DNA of 64,000 nt from Bacteroidota bacterium (GCA_020161355.1 JAIUOF010000004.1:62001-126000), one strand, 5' to 3'; shown: positions 54,242 through 64,000, counted from the stretch's first letter. Numbers and translations are program-made. Notes: generated by a model from the sequence alone, not told the origin.

Positions 54242-57200
54242 TTAATTAAGAGTGATTTCCAATGCAAGACCTCTTAGTTCATGCACCAATACGTTGAACG
54301 ATTCAGGGATACTTGCTTTCGGAAGGTTTTCACCCTTAACGATAGCTTCATAAGCCTTGGCACGACCCAAAACATCATCTGATTTCAGTGTAAGGATTTC
54401 ACGCAATACGTGTGAAGCACCAAAAGCCTCAAGAGCCCAAACCTCCATCTCTCCGAAACGCTGACCACCAAACTGAGCTTTACCACCCAATGGCTGCTGC
54501 GTAATCAAAGAGTATGGTCCGATAGAACGGGCGTGCATTTTGTCATCAACCAGGTGACCCAGTTTCAGCATATACATGATACCTACGGTAGTTTTTTGGT
54601 CAAAAGGCTCACCGGTAAGACCATTGTAAAGCTGGGTACGTCCGTATTCCGCCAAACCGGCTTCCTGTAACTCGGCATTCACTTCTTCAGCTGATGCTCC
54701 GTCGAAAATTGGAGTGGCATATTTACGACCCAGTTTACGTCCAGCCCAACCCAGAACAACTTCATAAAGCTGTCCGATGTTCATACGGGAAGGTACACCA
54801 AGTGGGTTCAAAACGATGTCCATTGTGCTACCGTCTTCAAGGAATGGCATGTCTTCATCACGTACGATTTTGGCAACCACACCTTTGTTACCGTGACGAC
54901 CAGCCATTTTATCACCTACTTTCAACTTACGTTTCTTAGCGATATAAACTTTAGCCAATTTCACGATACCTGCAGGAAGCTCGTCACCTACTTCAAGGAC
55001 AAATTTCTCTCTTTTGAAAATACCAATGATTTCTGATCTTCTGGTTAAATAGTTTTTAACCAATGCTATTAACGAAGAATTGATTTCTTCGTCGCTGGTC
55101 CATCCTTCCAGAATAATATCACCAAACAAGTTTGACTCTTCAGGCACATTGTAAGTGCTTTCGTCAACAAACGGGTTTTTCTCAGGGAAAAGGTTATTAG
55201 AGATGTTAGACTTATTAAATTTAACACCTTTTGAAATAAGCTCCTCACCAAATTTGTGTTTAACTCCATTACAAGTCTGACCATCCAAAAGAGTGGTCAT
55301 TTTATCGATCATCACATTTTTCAGATCAGAAAGATTTTTGCTATGGCTTCTTTGAAGTGCTTTTAGCTCTTCTTTATGTTTTACTCTTTCTTCTTTTGAA
55401 GGACGAGAGAACAATTTGGTATCAATAATAACCCCTCTCAATGACGGAGGTGCTTTTTTGGAAGCATCTTTCACGTCACCGGCTTTGTCACCAAAGATGG
55501 CACGAAGTAGTTTTTCTTCAGGTGTTGGGTCTGACTCTCCTTTTGGAGTAATCTTACCAATAAGAATATCACCTTCTTTAATGTGAGTACCTGTACGAAC
55601 GATACCGTTCTCATCAAGGTTTTTCACAGCTTCTTCTGATACGTTTGGTATTTCAGCCGTAAGCTCTTCTTCTCCACGTTTAGTATCACGAACTTCCAGA
55701 TCAAACTCTTCGATATGAATAGAAGTAAAGATATCTTCACGAACCACTCTCTCAGAGATTACAATGGCATCCTCAAAGTTATAACCTTGCCAAGGCATGA
55801 ACGCTACCTGAAGGTTACGTCCAAGTGCAAGTTCTCCACCCTGCGTAGCATAACCTTCAACCAATATCTGACCTTTGGTTACTTTTTGTCCTTTCAATAC
55901 TATCGGACGAAGGTTGATACAAGTATCCTGGTTGGTACGACGGAATTTAATCAGATTGTAAGTTTTGAGGTTGGTATCAAAATTTACAAGTTTCTGATTG
56001 TCGGTCCAGTCATAGTTAACCACAATTTTGTCAGCATCAACGTAGTCAATTACACCTTCGCCTTCAGCTACGATAAGTGTACGGGAGTCACGGGCAAGCT
56101 TACCTTCTAGACCTGTACCGACAATAGGTGACTCAGGACGAAGTAAAGGCACTGCCTGACGCTGCATGTTTGAACCCATCAGGGCACGGTTGGCATCATC
56201 ATGCTCAAGGAATGGAATAAGGGATGCTGCTATGGCCACGATTTGGTTTGGAGCAATATCCATGTATTCGATCTCATTAGGGTTTTTCAAAGGAAAATCA
56301 CCCTCATATCTACATTTTAGCTGATCGACACTGAAAGAACCATCTTTTTTGGTGTCGGAAGTTGCCATGGCGATGTGCTTGCCATCTTCTTCTTCAGCTG
56401 TAAGGTATTCTATTTCACCCGAAAGCTTACCACCCTCCACTTTCATGTATGGCGTTTCGATAAAGCCCATCGAGTTAACTTTTGCATAAGTACAAAGTGA
56501 AGATATCAAACCGATGTTTGGACCTTCGGGAGTTTCGATAGTACAAAGACGCCCGTAGTGTGTGTAGTGAACGTCACGAACCTCGAAACCGGCTCTTTCA
56601 CGTGACAGACCACCAGGTCCTAAGGCAGAAAGACGACGCTTGTGCGTAATCTCGGCCAATGGGTTGGTTTGGTCCATAAACTGTGAAAGCTGGTTAGTAC
56701 CAAAGAATGAGTTGATTACAGAAGACAAAGTACGGGCGTTGATCAAATCAACCGGCTTGAAGTCTTCGTTATCACGAACGTTCATTCTTTCCTTGATGGT
56801 ACGGGCCATACGGGCAAGACCTACGCCGAATTGTCCTGAAAGCTGCTCGCCTACGGTACGTACACGACGGTTTGACAGGTGGTCAATATCATCGACAACG
56901 GCTTTGGAGTTGATAAGACCAATCAGGTATTTCACGATTGAGATGATGTCTTCTTTGGTCAAAACCGAAGTTTCCAAAGGAGTATCAAGGCTCAGTTTGG
57001 TGTTAACTCTGTAACGACCTACTTCGCCCAGGTCATAACGCTTGTCAGAGAAGAACAGCCCCTGGATGATTTCACGAGCTGTGGCCTCATCAGGTGCCTC
57101 AGTGTTTCTCAACTGACGGTAGATTTGCTCAACGGCCTCTTTTTCAGAGTTTGAGCTATCTTTTTGTAAGGTATTATAAATGATGTTAAATTCTGATACG

Positions 57201-58099
57201 TTGGCATCCTCACGGTGAAGTATAATTGATTTTTGCTCGGTATCAAGAATTAATTCAAGGTCATTTTCTGAAATGACAGAATCACGCTCAAGGATAACCT
57301 CGTTACGGTCGATTGAAACTACCTCACCGGTATCTTCATCCACGAAGTCTTCTGTCCAAGTTTTCAAAACCCTAGCAGCCAAACGACGACCGATCACTCC
57401 TTTAAGGTTTTCTTTGGTTGCGGCTACTTCTTCAGAAAGTCCGAAAAGATCCAGGATTTCTTTATCAGAACCAAAACCTATTGAACGCAAAAGGGTAGTA
57501 ACCGGGAATTTCTTTTTACGGTCGATGTAAGCATACATTACGTTGTTTACATCGGTTGAGAACTCGATCCATGATCCTTTCATTGGGATTACACGGGCAG
57601 AGTAAAGTTTGGTACCGTTGGTGTGCTTACTCATAGAGAAAAACACGCCCGGCGAACGGTGTAGCTGAGAAACGATTACCCTTTCGGCACCGTTGATTAC
57701 GAATGAACCGCGGCCTGTCATATAAGGAATGTTTCCTAAGAATACTTCCTGCTCGATGGTCTCGAAGTCTTCGTTATCGGTGTCGTTACAAAGTAAGCGA
57801 AGCTTGGCTTTGAGTGGCACTGAGTAAGTGAGGCCTCTGTCGATACATTCATCCACAGAGTATTTGGGTTGGTCGATGGTATAATCGACGAACTCCAATA
57901 CGTAGTTTTCACGCGAGTCGGCAATCGGGAAGTTATCCATGAAAGTCTGATACAGACCTTCGGCACGGCGGCTTTCGGCCGGTGTGTCAATCTGGAAAAA
58001 TTCGGTGAACGATTGCAACTGAATATCCAGGAAATCGGGATATTCTAATGCGGGCGTAACGCTTGCAAAGGACTTCCTTCCGGTTTCTGTCAATTTCAA
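54242..58099 (-). CDS. rpoB: DNA-directed RNA polymerase subunit beta
   Basis: 1285 aa. Fork-loop and rifampicin pocket [40 protein letters not shown] are intact and wild-type in look (the S, Q, D and H positions are all standard). [48 protein letters not shown] near the C-terminus is the canonical end. Preceded by a 473-base gap from rplL that contains a terminator-like hairpin and a dispersed repeat. Confidence 0.99.
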   Translation of the reverse strand: MKLTETGRKSFASVTPALEYPDFLDIQLQSFTEFFQIDTPAESRRAEGLYQTFMDNFPIADSRENYVLEFVDYTIDQPKYSVDECIDRGLTYSVPLKAKLRLLCNDTDNEDFETIEQEVFLGNIPYMTGRGSFVINGAERVIVSQLHRSPGVFFSMSKHTNGTKLYSARVIPMKGSWIEFSTDVNNVMYAYIDRKKKFPVTTLLRSIGFGSDKEILDLFGLSEEVAATKENLKGVIGRRLAARVLKTWTEDFVDEDTGEVVSIDRNEVILERDSVISENDLELILDTEQKSIILHREDANVSEFNIIYNTLQKDSSNSEKEAVEQIYRQLRNTEAPDEATAREIIQGLFFSDKRYDLGEVGRYRVNTKLSLDTPLETSVLTKEDIISIVKYLIGLINSKAVVDDIDHLSNRRVRTVGEQLSGQFGVGLARMARTIKERMNVRDNEDFKPVDLINARTLSSVINSFFGTNQLSQFMDQTNPLAEITHKRRLSALGPGGLSRERAGFEVRDVHYTHYGRLCTIETPEGPNIGLISSLCTYAKVNSMGFIETPYMKVEGGKLSGEIEYLTAEEEDGKHIAMATSDTKKDGSFSVDQLKCRYEGDFPLKNPNEIEYMDIAPNQIVAIAASLIPFLEHDDANRALMGSNMQRQAVPLLRPESPIVGTGLEGKLARDSRTLIVAEGEGVIDYVDADKIVVNYDWTDNQKLVNFDTNLKTYNLIKFRRTNQDTCINLRPIVLKGQKVTKGQILVEGYATQGGELALGRNLQVAFMPWQGYNFEDAIVISERVVREDIFTSIHIEEFDLEVRDTKRGEEELTAEIPNVSEEAVKNLDENGIVRTGTHIKEGDILIGKITPKGESDPTPEEKLLRAIFGDKAGDVKDASKKAPPSLRGVIIDTKLFSRPSKEERVKHKEELKALQRSHSKNLSDLKNVMIDKMTTLLDGQTCNGVKHKFGEELISKGVKFNKSNISNNLFPEKNPFVDESTYNVPEESNLFGDIILEGWTSDEEINSSLIALVKNYLTRRSEIIGIFKREKFVLEVGDELPAGIVKLAKVYIAKKRKLKVGDKMAGRHGNKGVVAKIVRDEDMPFLEDGSTMDIVLNPLGVPSRMNIGQLYEVVLGWAGRKLGRKYATPIFDGASAEEVNAELQEAGLAEYGRTQLYNGLTGEPFDQKTTVGIMYMLKLGHLVDDKMHARSIGPYSLITQQPLGGKAQFGGQRFGEMEVWALEAFGASHVLREILTLKSDDVLGRAKAYEAIVKGENLPKASIPESFNVLVHELRGLALEITLN

Positions 58100-58339
58100 G
58101 GTTTTAAATGTTTAAAAATGAATAATTTTAATTACTTGTTGAAAAGTGACCCTCCTCCCCAGCCTTATGAGCTAAAATTGAGTTTTCTTTTCAGAAAAAT
58201 AATCGCAGTGAAGAAAACTGTTTACCCCTTTGCATCTGCCCTACGAGTAGCAGAAGTGTATCGGATAAAAAGCCTTTTTGAGTCTATGGCCTTGTGGATC
58301 AAGGACTCAGAATGTTTTTTATTTGGTGTGTCGGTGATT

Positions 58340-58470
58340 AGCCGCGGCAGGGATTGAGCCTTTGTTTGAGCTCCTTTTTTGCTGGCGAAAGCCGCATAAA
58401 AAGAGCGAGTGGCGAAAGCCCGGTCACGCTTTTGGCGTGAGCCGCCCTGATTATTAGCCGTATTATTATG
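58340..58470. repeat. GC-rich dispersed intergenic repeat, copy 2
   Basis: Contains GGGATTGAGCC, TTGTTTGAGCTCC (58362-58374), two GGCGAAAGCC motifs and the hairpin TCACGC..GCGTGA (58424-58440). Its start resembles the reverse complement of 2217-2292, and the copy here is longer. Located in the rplL-rpoB spacer, so it is part of the transcribed leader of rpoB. Confidence 0.5.
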
Positions 58471-58509
58471 ATAAAGAACTTTACGAAAAACGGCTAGTTT
58501 TTAAATGAC

Positions 58510-58549
58510 AAAAAGACTCGACCAAAACTTTAACGTTTTGGTCAGAGTC
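58510..58549 (-). terminator. terminator/attenuator between rplL and rpoB
   Basis: GACTC and ACCAAAAC (58515-58528) pair with GTTTTGGT and GAGTC (58535-58549), a 13-bp stem with a small bulge. Reading the minus strand it is followed by TTTTTG. It lies 24 bases past the rplL stop and 410 bases before rpoB. Partial termination here would set the ribosomal protein to RNA polymerase ratio, as the analogous attenuator does in E. coli. Confidence 0.8.
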
Positions 58550-58572
58550 TGATTGTAAGACTGTTATAAAAA

Positions 58573-58953
58573 TTATTTAATTTCTACTTCAGCACCAGCT
58601 TCTTCCAATTGCTTCTTAAGGGCATCAGCCTCATCTTTAGCAATACCTTCTTTCAAAGGTTTCGGAGCTGCATCAACTAATTCTTTAGCTTCTTTCAAGC
58701 CAAGACCAGTAAGGTCTTTAACCAATTTAACTACTTGTAGTTTGTTAGCACCACCTGATTTAAGAACTACATCGAAAGATGTTTTTTCTTCAACTACAGG
58801 AGCGTCGCCACCAGCAGCAGGACCTGCTACCATTACAGCACCAGCAGCAGCTGGCTCAATACCATATTCGTCTTTAAGAATAGCCGCTAGTTCGTTTACT
58901 TCTTTAACGGTCAAGTTAACTAGTTGTTCAGCGAATGCTTTTAAATCTGCCAT
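58573..58953 (-). CDS. rplL: 50S ribosomal protein L7/L12
   Basis: 126 aa. N-terminal dimer domain ([26 protein letters not shown]), Ala/Gly-rich hinge and the C-terminal factor-binding domain [49 protein letters not shown]. The ATG at 58953 gives the family start; nine codons upstream are leader. 75 bases after rplJ. Confidence 0.98.
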   Translation of the reverse strand: MADLKAFAEQLVNLTVKEVNELAAILKDEYGIEPAAAGAVMVAGPAAGGDAPVVEEKTSFDVVLKSGGANKLQVVKLVKDLTGLGLKEAKELVDAAPKPLKEGIAKDEADALKKQLEEAGAEVEIK

Positions 58954-59028
58954 TTTTATAAAAATTTTATTTTTTAACAATTGATTAAAAAAGGAAGGCT
59001 ACACCGTGTAGCGATCCGGATGAAAAAA

Positions 59029-59562
59029 TCAGGCGGCTTCTTTCTCTGAAAGAGTTTTAAGAATACCGGCCAGTTTGTTGCCACCACTCTGCAATGCACC
59101 AAGTACATTTTTAGCAGGAGATTGTAGCAATCCGATTACTTCGCCTATCAACTCGGCTTTAGATTTCAAGTTAACTAGTGAGTCTAGCTGGTCGTGACCA
59201 ACAAACAATCCACCGTCAATTGAAGCACCTTTAAGCTTGATAGAGTCTTTGTTTTCTTTTAAGAATCCTTTGATTAGTTGGGCAGCTGCTTTACCATTTT
59301 CGGGGTGAAACATAATGCCTGAGAAACCTTTCAAAACTGACTCATTGAAAGACGTGTAATCTGTGTCGAGGGTCTGAAGAGCCTTCTCGATAAGTGTGTT
59401 TTTTACCACTATGTATTCGATACCTTTCTCGAAACACTGACGACGAAGTTTGTTGGTAAGTGCAACAGACATGCCACTGGCATCGGTGATATAGAAATAA
59501 GGGGTATTGGCAAACTTCTCGCTAAGCTCCTGAATAATGATTGCTTTTTCTTCTCTTCTCAT
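59029..59562 (-). CDS. rplJ: 50S ribosomal protein L10
   Basis: 177 aa. Base of the L7/L12 stalk. MRREEKAIIIQELSEKFANTPYFYITDASGMSVALTNKLRRQCFEKGIEYIVVKNTLIEKAL is the family N-terminus and the C-terminal helix carries the L12-binding sites. Two bases after rplA; L10-L12 normally represses this part of the operon by binding the mRNA, though no site was identified here. Confidence 0.98.
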   Translation of the reverse strand: MRREEKAIIIQELSEKFANTPYFYITDASGMSVALTNKLRRQCFEKGIEYIVVKNTLIEKALQTLDTDYTSFNESVLKGFSGIMFHPENGKAAAQLIKGFLKENKDSIKLKGASIDGGLFVGHDQLDSLVNLKSKAELIGEVIGLLQSPAKNVLGALQSGGNKLAGILKTLSEKEAA

Positions 59563-59564
59563 GA

Positions 59565-60263
59565 TTACAGTCCGATTATTGTTGATTTGTCAATCTGAAT
59601 TCCGGGAGACATAGTGGAAGACAAAGTGATGCCTTTTACGTATGTTCCTTTTGCTGAAGAAGGCTTAAGTTTGAGCAGGGTATGCACAAGCTCGTTAGCG
59701 TTGTCAGCGATTTTCTTTGCATCGAAAGATACTTTTCCAATACCTGCGTGGATGATCCCCGTTTTATCAACTTTAAAGTCGATTTTACCGGCTTTCACCT
59801 CTTGTACCGCCTTACCTACTTCCAGGGTTACTGTACCTGACTTAGGATTTGGCATCAAGCCACGAGGACCCAATACTTTACCCAGACGACCCAGTTTAGC
59901 CATTACGGTAGGCATGGTGATAATCACGTCGATATCTGTCCAGCCTTTTTCGATTTTCTGAATGTAATCATCCAAACCTACATGGTCGGCACCTGCGGCT
60001 TTGGCTTCTTCTTCCTTGTCAGGAGAGCAAAGTACCAAAACGCGAACGGTTTTACCGGTTCCGTGAGGAAGGGCTACCACACCACGAACCATCTGGTCAG
60101 CCTTACGAGGGTCAACGCCCAAACGTACGTCAATGTCAACAGAAGAGTCGAATTTGGTGTAGGAGATTTCTTTCAAAATTGCAGCAGCTTCTTCCAAAGA
60201 ATACGACTTGGTCGCATCAAATTTTGAAAGTGCTTCTTTTCTTTTTTTGCTTATTCTAGCCAT
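59565..60263 (-). CDS. rplA: 50S ribosomal protein L1
   Basis: 232 aa. [31 protein letters not shown] and the L1 signature [26 protein letters not shown] are intact. 70 bases after rplK. L1 is the usual autoregulator of the L11-L1 unit. Confidence 0.99.
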   Translation of the reverse strand: MARISKKRKEALSKFDATKSYSLEEAAAILKEISYTKFDSSVDIDVRLGVDPRKADQMVRGVVALPHGTGKTVRVLVLCSPDKEEEAKAAGADHVGLDDYIQKIEKGWTDIDVIITMPTVMAKLGRLGKVLGPRGLMPNPKSGTVTLEVGKAVQEVKAGKIDFKVDKTGIIHAGIGKVSFDAKKIADNANELVHTLLKLKPSSAKGTYVKGITLSSTMSPGIQIDKSTIIGL

Positions 60264-60333
60264 AATTGATTGGTTTTAACGTCTTCTTCGGCTCGGAGGA
60301 GCTTACTCAGACTCCCATTTTTGTAATTAATAA

Positions 60334-60771
60334 TTAAAAAGGACTATTGCCTGTAATATTCAAGCCCATGTTGGCTGCTGTACCTGCTACCATTTTCATG
60401 GCCGACTCCACTGTGAAGCAGTTAAGGTCAGGCATCTTGATTTCAGCTATACCTTTCACCTGGTCCCATGTAACTGAGCCCACTTTGTTACGGTTTGGCT
60501 GGTCAGATCCTTTTTTAACTTTCGATGCTTCGATCAACAATACAGCTGTAGGAGGGGTTTTGATGATGAAGTCAAATGATTTATCGGTATAGTATGTGAT
60601 TAATACCGGAACCACCTGGCCCATCTTATCTTGTGTTCTGGCATTGAACTGCTTACAGAACTCCATGATATTGATACCCTTCGAACCCAAAGCCGGACCG
60701 ATTGGAGGTGCAGGGTTGGCTTGACCACCCTTAGCTTGAAGTTTTAAGTATCCTGCGATTTCTTTCGCCAT
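60334..60771 (-). CDS. rplK: 50S ribosomal protein L11
   Basis: 145 aa. [38 protein letters not shown] with its PPIGPALG linker and the C-terminal rRNA-binding domain. First gene of the operon. nusG and secE, which precede rplK in most bacteria, are not here: a promoter sits directly upstream. Confidence 0.99.
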   Translation of the reverse strand: MAKEIAGYLKLQAKGGQANPAPPIGPALGSKGINIMEFCKQFNARTQDKMGQVVPVLITYYTDKSFDFIIKTPPTAVLLIEASKVKKGSDQPNRNKVGSVTWDQVKGIAEIKMPDLNCFTVESAMKMVAGTAANMGLNITGNSPF

Positions 60772-60917
60772 TTTCTTTTGAATTTAAAATTTGAGAAATA
60801 CGAACTAACGAACTCAATCTGCCCTCAGTGGCCCTGTAGTCACAATCCAGAGCTAGAAAAACAGATGATCATCCGATTCTCCAGAGTTTTTTCTCATACT
60901 CCTCAGGGGAAGCCTAA

Positions 60918-60932
60918 CATATTGATAATATG
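60918..60932 (-). promoter_or_regulatory. hairpin in the rplK leader
   Basis: CATATT-GAT-AATATG palindrome about 50 bases into the predicted ~210-base untranslated leader of rplK (60772-60981). The leader is unusually long for a ribosomal protein mRNA and could host feedback control; no known L1/L10 binding-site consensus was matched. Confidence 0.35.
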
Positions 60933-60986
60933 ACAAGAGACAGAGAAAAACTTCGCCAAAATGGACAAGCTGCCCAAAATGGACTG

Positions 60987-61017
60987 CAAAGGTAAAAAAA
61001 TGTTTTTGAAAAGCAAA
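60987..61017 (-). promoter_or_regulatory. rplK operon promoter (TTTG, 19 bp, TACCTTTG)
   Basis: On the minus strand TTTG (61014-61017), 19 bases, then TACCTTTG (60987-60994) followed by CAGTCC: a textbook Bacteroidota sigma-A promoter. Transcription would start near 60981. The gap 60772-61188 holds this, the leader and, on the other side, an AT-rich upstream region for the next plus-strand gene. Confidence 0.85.
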
Positions 61018-61188
61018 AGATTTTTGGAAAATAAATGCCTGAAAAAGTGCTATTTAAATTGAACTATTAAAAAGTAGCAACATCTATAAAAACATTCTTT
61101 TTGATTTCGAAGTATATAAGGAGTAATTACAATAATAAATCCTTGATAATAAACGTTTAAGAAGCATTAAAAACTAAAACTATAAATC

Positions 61189-61890
61189 ATGAGAAAATCA
61201 ATTTTTGCACAAACCATCATTCTAATCTCATTCCTGGTTATTTCCATTTCTTCTAATGCTGAAACCAGAAAAATCAAGCTTACAGGCTTGGTAGTAGATG
61301 CTGAATCTTACCGGCCAATTGAGAATGCAAGTTTTTTTGATGCCGATGATAATCTGGTCGGAACATCTGATCAAACCGGATTTTTCACTTTAAAATTGAA
61401 TGTTCCCGAGCAAGGAGAAATGTTTTTTAGCCTAAAAGTCAAGAAAAATGGTTATGAAAATTTTACACAAAATGAACATTGGGGCGACTTAGAAGGCAAC
61501 ACAAACGCCACTTTTTATTTTGGATTAAAAAACAAAAAATTGAGAAAATCAGAGTCTTTTTCTGAGCTTTCCTTGAATTCCGATAATTTTTCAATTGACA
61601 AAATGAAATCGGACCTAAAAAAGATTGCTGAGAAAAGAGATTTTTTGAATGAGATAGAAAAAGCTAAAACAGGAAATGATAACCCATATATAATTGTAGA
61701 TGGCAGGCATCTTTTGGTGAGTCAATCGGGATATATAGAATTAAAATCAAACAATGATCTTATAATAATAAATAATGAGAAATACATTTCTGCGGCACAT
61801 TTAAACGAAAACATTAGCCGTAAAAAAATCATATCCATGAGCACAATTGATGATGGAAAAGGCACAGCAGTGATTTTCACTCGAAAATGA
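61189..61890 (+). CDS. exported protein with carboxypeptidase-regulatory-like domain
   Basis: 233 aa. Signal peptide ending SNAETRK, then IKLTGLVVDAESYRPIENASFFDADDNLVGTSDQTGFFTLKLN, a typical CarboxypepD_reg/Cna-B-like beta-sandwich (about 28-105). The rest is Lys/Glu-rich without a recognised domain. Unlike TonB-dependent receptors, which often start with this domain, no barrel follows, so it is a stand-alone secreted or periplasmic protein of unknown role. Confidence 0.75.
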   Translation: MRKSIFAQTIILISFLVISISSNAETRKIKLTGLVVDAESYRPIENASFFDADDNLVGTSDQTGFFTLKLNVPEQGEMFFSLKVKKNGYENFTQNEHWGDLEGNTNATFYFGLKNKKLRKSESFSELSLNSDNFSIDKMKSDLKKIAEKRDFLNEIEKAKTGNDNPYIIVDGRHLLVSQSGYIELKSNNDLIIINNEKYISAAHLNENISRKKIISMSTIDDGKGTAVIFTRK

Positions 61891-62043
61891 ATTTGAGCAA
61901 CATGCAAGTTTTAGAATCAAATAATCAGAGAATAAAAAAAGTATGGGAGAATTATCTTAGGATTTTTAACCCTGATAAATGTTTCTGATTATTTGATTTT
62001 TAAAAAAATATGTACATTTATCTGAAAATAAGCCATTTATATT

Positions 62044-62223
62044 ATGAAAAACCAAAAATTAGTAATGCTTGCTGTGTTGTTGATAATTTCGATAGGCACA
62101 TTTACAAGGATTACAGGCAATGAAAACATCAGAACGGTACAGTTTCTGTCGATTTTTGTGATTGGAGCCCTTACTTCGCTCCTGATCAGTGAAGTGGCCG
62201 AGATGATTAAAGGGAAGAAATAA
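62044..62223 (+). CDS. small two-helix membrane protein (59 aa)
   Basis: MKNQKLVMLAVLLIISIGTF then a short charged loop (TRITGNENIRTVQ) and a second helix FLSIFVIGALTSLLISEV with a basic tail. Composition, an ATG start with upstream AT-rich leader, and helix/loop balance indicate a real gene. No family known to me. It lies between two exported-protein genes on the same strand; the next one starts 64 bases on. Confidence 0.65.
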   Translation: MKNQKLVMLAVLLIISIGTFTRITGNENIRTVQFLSIFVIGALTSLLISEVAEMIKGKK

Positions 62224-62287
62224 CGGGTTCTTTTTGTGGGTATGGGGTTTTTCTTTATTTTTGTTGATGATCCAAATTTCAATAATA

Positions 62288-62935
62288 ATGAAAAGAATCC
62301 TGCTTTTACTATTTCTGATTGCCAATCTCTCTTTTGCTCAAAATAAAAAAGGTCAAAACGAAATCGCCTTGCCGCTACATCCCTGGATAGCCTTGACCGG
62401 AAGCTATTATGGTGAATTTGAGCATTTTAAATCTCCCGGGAGGTCAACAACATTTAGAATTGGGTATCAGGAGGACAATCTGGTTTTTATGTTGTGGTCA
62501 AAGATGCAGTTTAAAGGCAACAGGGCTGATTATGGGCAAAGGTGGTATCTCAAAGGGGAGACCTCAAAAGTTTTTCGCTTTTTTGCCGGTGTCAATGGTA
62601 CAATGGAGTACTCCAGATTGAGTCTGAGAGATGACGGATTCGGAATTCCACGCGACTCGATGCAAACAAAAGGCTTTAGCTTTGCTCCGGAAATAAATGC
62701 CGGACTTAAAATTGTGGCATTTAAGCATTTTACTTTGACCGGCAGCCTGGGCATGAGGTATTATTTCAACACTATGAATACCGAAAAATTAACCAAAAAT
62801 CCACGCTATTGGGCTTTTGATGACTGGGATAACATGCAACCTACCTGGCAGGAGAACCGAAGAGAAGTTGAGCTCAATCACTTCAGAAGAGGCCTCACTC
62901 CTATTCCTTATCTACACTTGGGATGGGTGTTTTAG
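62288..62935 (+). CDS. exported protein of unknown function, possible outer-membrane barrel
   Basis: 215 aa. Signal peptide MKRILLLLFLIANLSFAQ, then strand-like segments (PLHPWIALTGSYYGEFEHF, TTFRIGYQEDNLVFMLW, WYLKGETSKVFRFFAGVNGTMEYS, KHFTLTGSLGMRYYFNTM) and an end in YLHLGWVF, a C-terminal aromatic residue as required by the barrel assembly machinery. Start at 62288 is fixed by the signal. Function unknown. Confidence 0.7.
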   Translation: MKRILLLLFLIANLSFAQNKKGQNEIALPLHPWIALTGSYYGEFEHFKSPGRSTTFRIGYQEDNLVFMLWSKMQFKGNRADYGQRWYLKGETSKVFRFFAGVNGTMEYSRLSLRDDGFGIPRDSMQTKGFSFAPEINAGLKIVAFKHFTLTGSLGMRYYFNTMNTEKLTKNPRYWAFDDWDNMQPTWQENRREVELNHFRRGLTPIPYLHLGWVF

Positions 62936-63139
62936 AAATAGGTATTTACCGCAAACTCGTATTGGTCGATGAAGATTTTTCTTACCAATTCTTTTATTTG
63001 TAGCTCAAAACATTGTAAAATGAAGCTCATTTTTTGATATTTTGAGCTTGAAATGGAGATTTTTTGAGCTTGAATTGGGTTGTGGCTCAGATTTCGAGAA
63101 TATATTTTAATAATCTGGGAGACTGTAATTCAGCCTATG

Positions 63140-64000
63140 CTATTTTTCTACCTTCCATGGATCGCCATCTACATTATTGTAGAAAGAAATAAGTAATTCT
63201 TTTAATGATTCCCCTTCTAGATCCTTCAATGGAGACCTTTCTATCCTATAGTTAATATATTTTAACCAAAATTTATTGATAAGTTTAAATTTTGATGAAA
63301 ACACAAATTTGATGACTTCAAAAATAATAAAAATTAACAAAGATATCCACCAATCTAAATCTGTCAGAGTTTTTATAAATAATACTATCAATGGAATAAG
63401 TAAAAACATAAATAAAAAGTCCAGCCATTTAATGTGTTTTTTTGTTTCATAATACAAATTAGAAGCTTGCTCTTCAATTGTTTGCTCTAAACTTTTAATT
63501 CTCTCCCCCAAATTATCAACTTCTTTTAATTTCTTGTTTAAAACATAGTCAATGATTTGATTAGTGGTTTTAGGTATTTCATCAAATTCAACTATGGATT
63601 CTTTTTCAAACTTGGTATCAAGACACGATTTAATCAAATCCTCTATCTCATCATTATTTATTCCCTTTTCAACTAATCTTTTATGAAAATCAAGTACATC
63701 CTTTCCATTGAAACTAAAATTGGAAGTTCTTTTTTTAATGAATTTAATAAATAATTCATAATCAGATTGATTAGGACTCTCTGAAAGATTATGATGTAAA
63801 ATAAATAATTGTGAAGGTAGAATTGTTTCTGGAATAAATATATTGCCATCTATACTTAATACCTTATTTAAACTTCTATCAGTAGTTAAATAAAATGATT
63901 TTACATCTGAATAATTAATATTGTTCTGCCCTCTCAATTCCCTTACCTGTAATACGTTGTAAGCATCAATTTTTGCTGCAGCTAATGAATACTTAGTAGA
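63140..64000 (-). CDS. partial PIN-like domain protein with two C-terminal membrane helices
   Basis: The frame stays open to the window end (21 codons past the TTG at 63937), so the true N-terminus is outside; at least 286 aa. The visible start IDAYNVLQVRELRGQNNINYSDVKSFYLTTDRSLNKVL reads like the C-terminal part of a PIN-type RNase domain (hydrophobic strand then TTDRSL with an acidic residue). Next come an acidic helical region, a coiled coil (about LKEVDNLGERIKSLEQTIEEQ), two membrane helices (WLDFLFMFLLIPLIVLFIKTL and WWISLLIFIIFEVIKFVF) and a charged tail. AT-rich against its neighbours. A toxin or defence role is possible but unproven. Confidence 0.65.
   Translation of the reverse strand, partial: STKYSLAAAKIDAYNVLQVRELRGQNNINYSDVKSFYLTTDRSLNKVLSIDGNIFIPETILPSQLFILHHNLSESPNQSDYELFIKFIKKRTSNFSFNGKDVLDFHKRLVEKGINNDEIEDLIKSCLDTKFEKESIVEFDEIPKTTNQIIDYVLNKKLKEVDNLGERIKSLEQTIEEQASNLYYETKKHIKWLDFLFMFLLIPLIVLFIKTLTDLDWWISLLIFIIFEVIKFVFSSKFKLINKFWLKYINYRIERSPLKDLEGESLKELLISFYNNVDGDPWKVEK

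Noticed and set aside
54242..58099. Rifampicin-resistance substitution in rpoB
   Set aside because: The rifampicin-pocket residues read as the standard set.
61919..61995. AAATAATCAGA/TCTGATTATTT long-range inverted repeat after the CarboxypepD_reg-like gene
   Set aside because: Loop of over 50 bases in AT-rich DNA; too weak to call a terminator.
63040..63078. Tandem TTTTGAGCTTGAA repeats
   Set aside because: Only two imperfect copies in an AT-rich spacer; no spacer/repeat regularity as in CRISPR.
1..64000. tRNA, rRNA, CRISPR array, insertion sequence or integrase
   Set aside because: None was recognised on either strand; a covariance search could still find a small RNA that reading by eye misses.

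Overview
The window looks like a chromosomal segment of a Bacteroidota bacterium, most likely of the order Cytophagales (Spirosomataceae/Leadbetterella-like; this placement is inference). Pointers are Bacteroidota-type promoters (TTTG, about 19-20 bp, then TAnnTTTG, best seen at 60987-61017 for rplK and 31898-31929 for the fad operon), many SPII lipoproteins, an N-terminal HAD/C-terminal crotonase beta-oxidation fusion, a glycine-lipid type acyltransferase pair, and stand-alone RecF, MraY, PriA and MreBCD homologues. No rRNA, tRNA, CRISPR array, insertion sequence or prophage was seen.

Layout. 1-2110: a Tat-exported class III extradiol dioxygenase and a secreted Ser/Arg-rich protein. 2110-3640: an AT-rich accessory island with a lipoprotein plus a three-helix membrane protein, led by a poly-C promoter tract and a structured leader. 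3700-6190: recF, and an L-fucose-type mutarotase with an SDR dehydrogenase. 6576-9996: a tightly overlapping operon (SPOR lipoprotein, gmd, GNAT, def, nitrilase-type amidase). 10003-19950: K+ channel, S9 peptidase, mraY, a lipoprotein, menB, a polytopic membrane protein and hemA. 20400-24557: histidine kinase, ppk1, msrA. 24980-28099: a very AT-rich 1039-aa protein with a Cap4/DUF4297-like nuclease N-terminus, a candidate single-gene defence system. 28237-31864: fadA and a fadB-type fusion under a promoter with two palindromic operators. 32034-37584: a MerC-like protein, mreB-mreC-mreD, a class C beta-lactamase-fold lipoprotein and a PAP2/haloperoxidase-type lipoprotein. 37651-44852: PlsC-like and EamA proteins, CotH-like lipoprotein, holin-like protein, priA, an ECF sigma factor with duplicated upstream elements, and a HIT protein. 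45327-47135: the glsA/glsB-like pair. 47281-49768: a second AT-rich accessory island (frameshifted DUF6973-like lipoprotein, a second lipoprotein and an exported protein). 49903-60771: rplK-rplA-rplJ-rplL-rpoB-rpoC. 61189-64000: small exported and membrane proteins and a partial PIN-like membrane protein running off the end.

Main discoveries. (1) The islands at 2.5 kb and 47.3 kb share one upstream architecture: a C-rich tract, an AT stretch, then a 40-41 nt hairpin-forming element about 35 nt before a lipoprotein start. In the first, the C12 tract sits in a candidate promoter spacer; in the second, the signal peptide is put out of frame by an A8 tract. This suggests a family of variably expressed surface lipoprotein (possibly toxin/immunity) loci under common control. 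(2) The 1039-aa protein joins a Cap4-like nuclease domain directly to a long helical region with no visible P-loop. (3) Cis-regulatory pieces are legible at the fad, merC-like, sigma-factor and ribosomal/RNA-polymerase loci. Family names are from recognition of motifs; no search was run.
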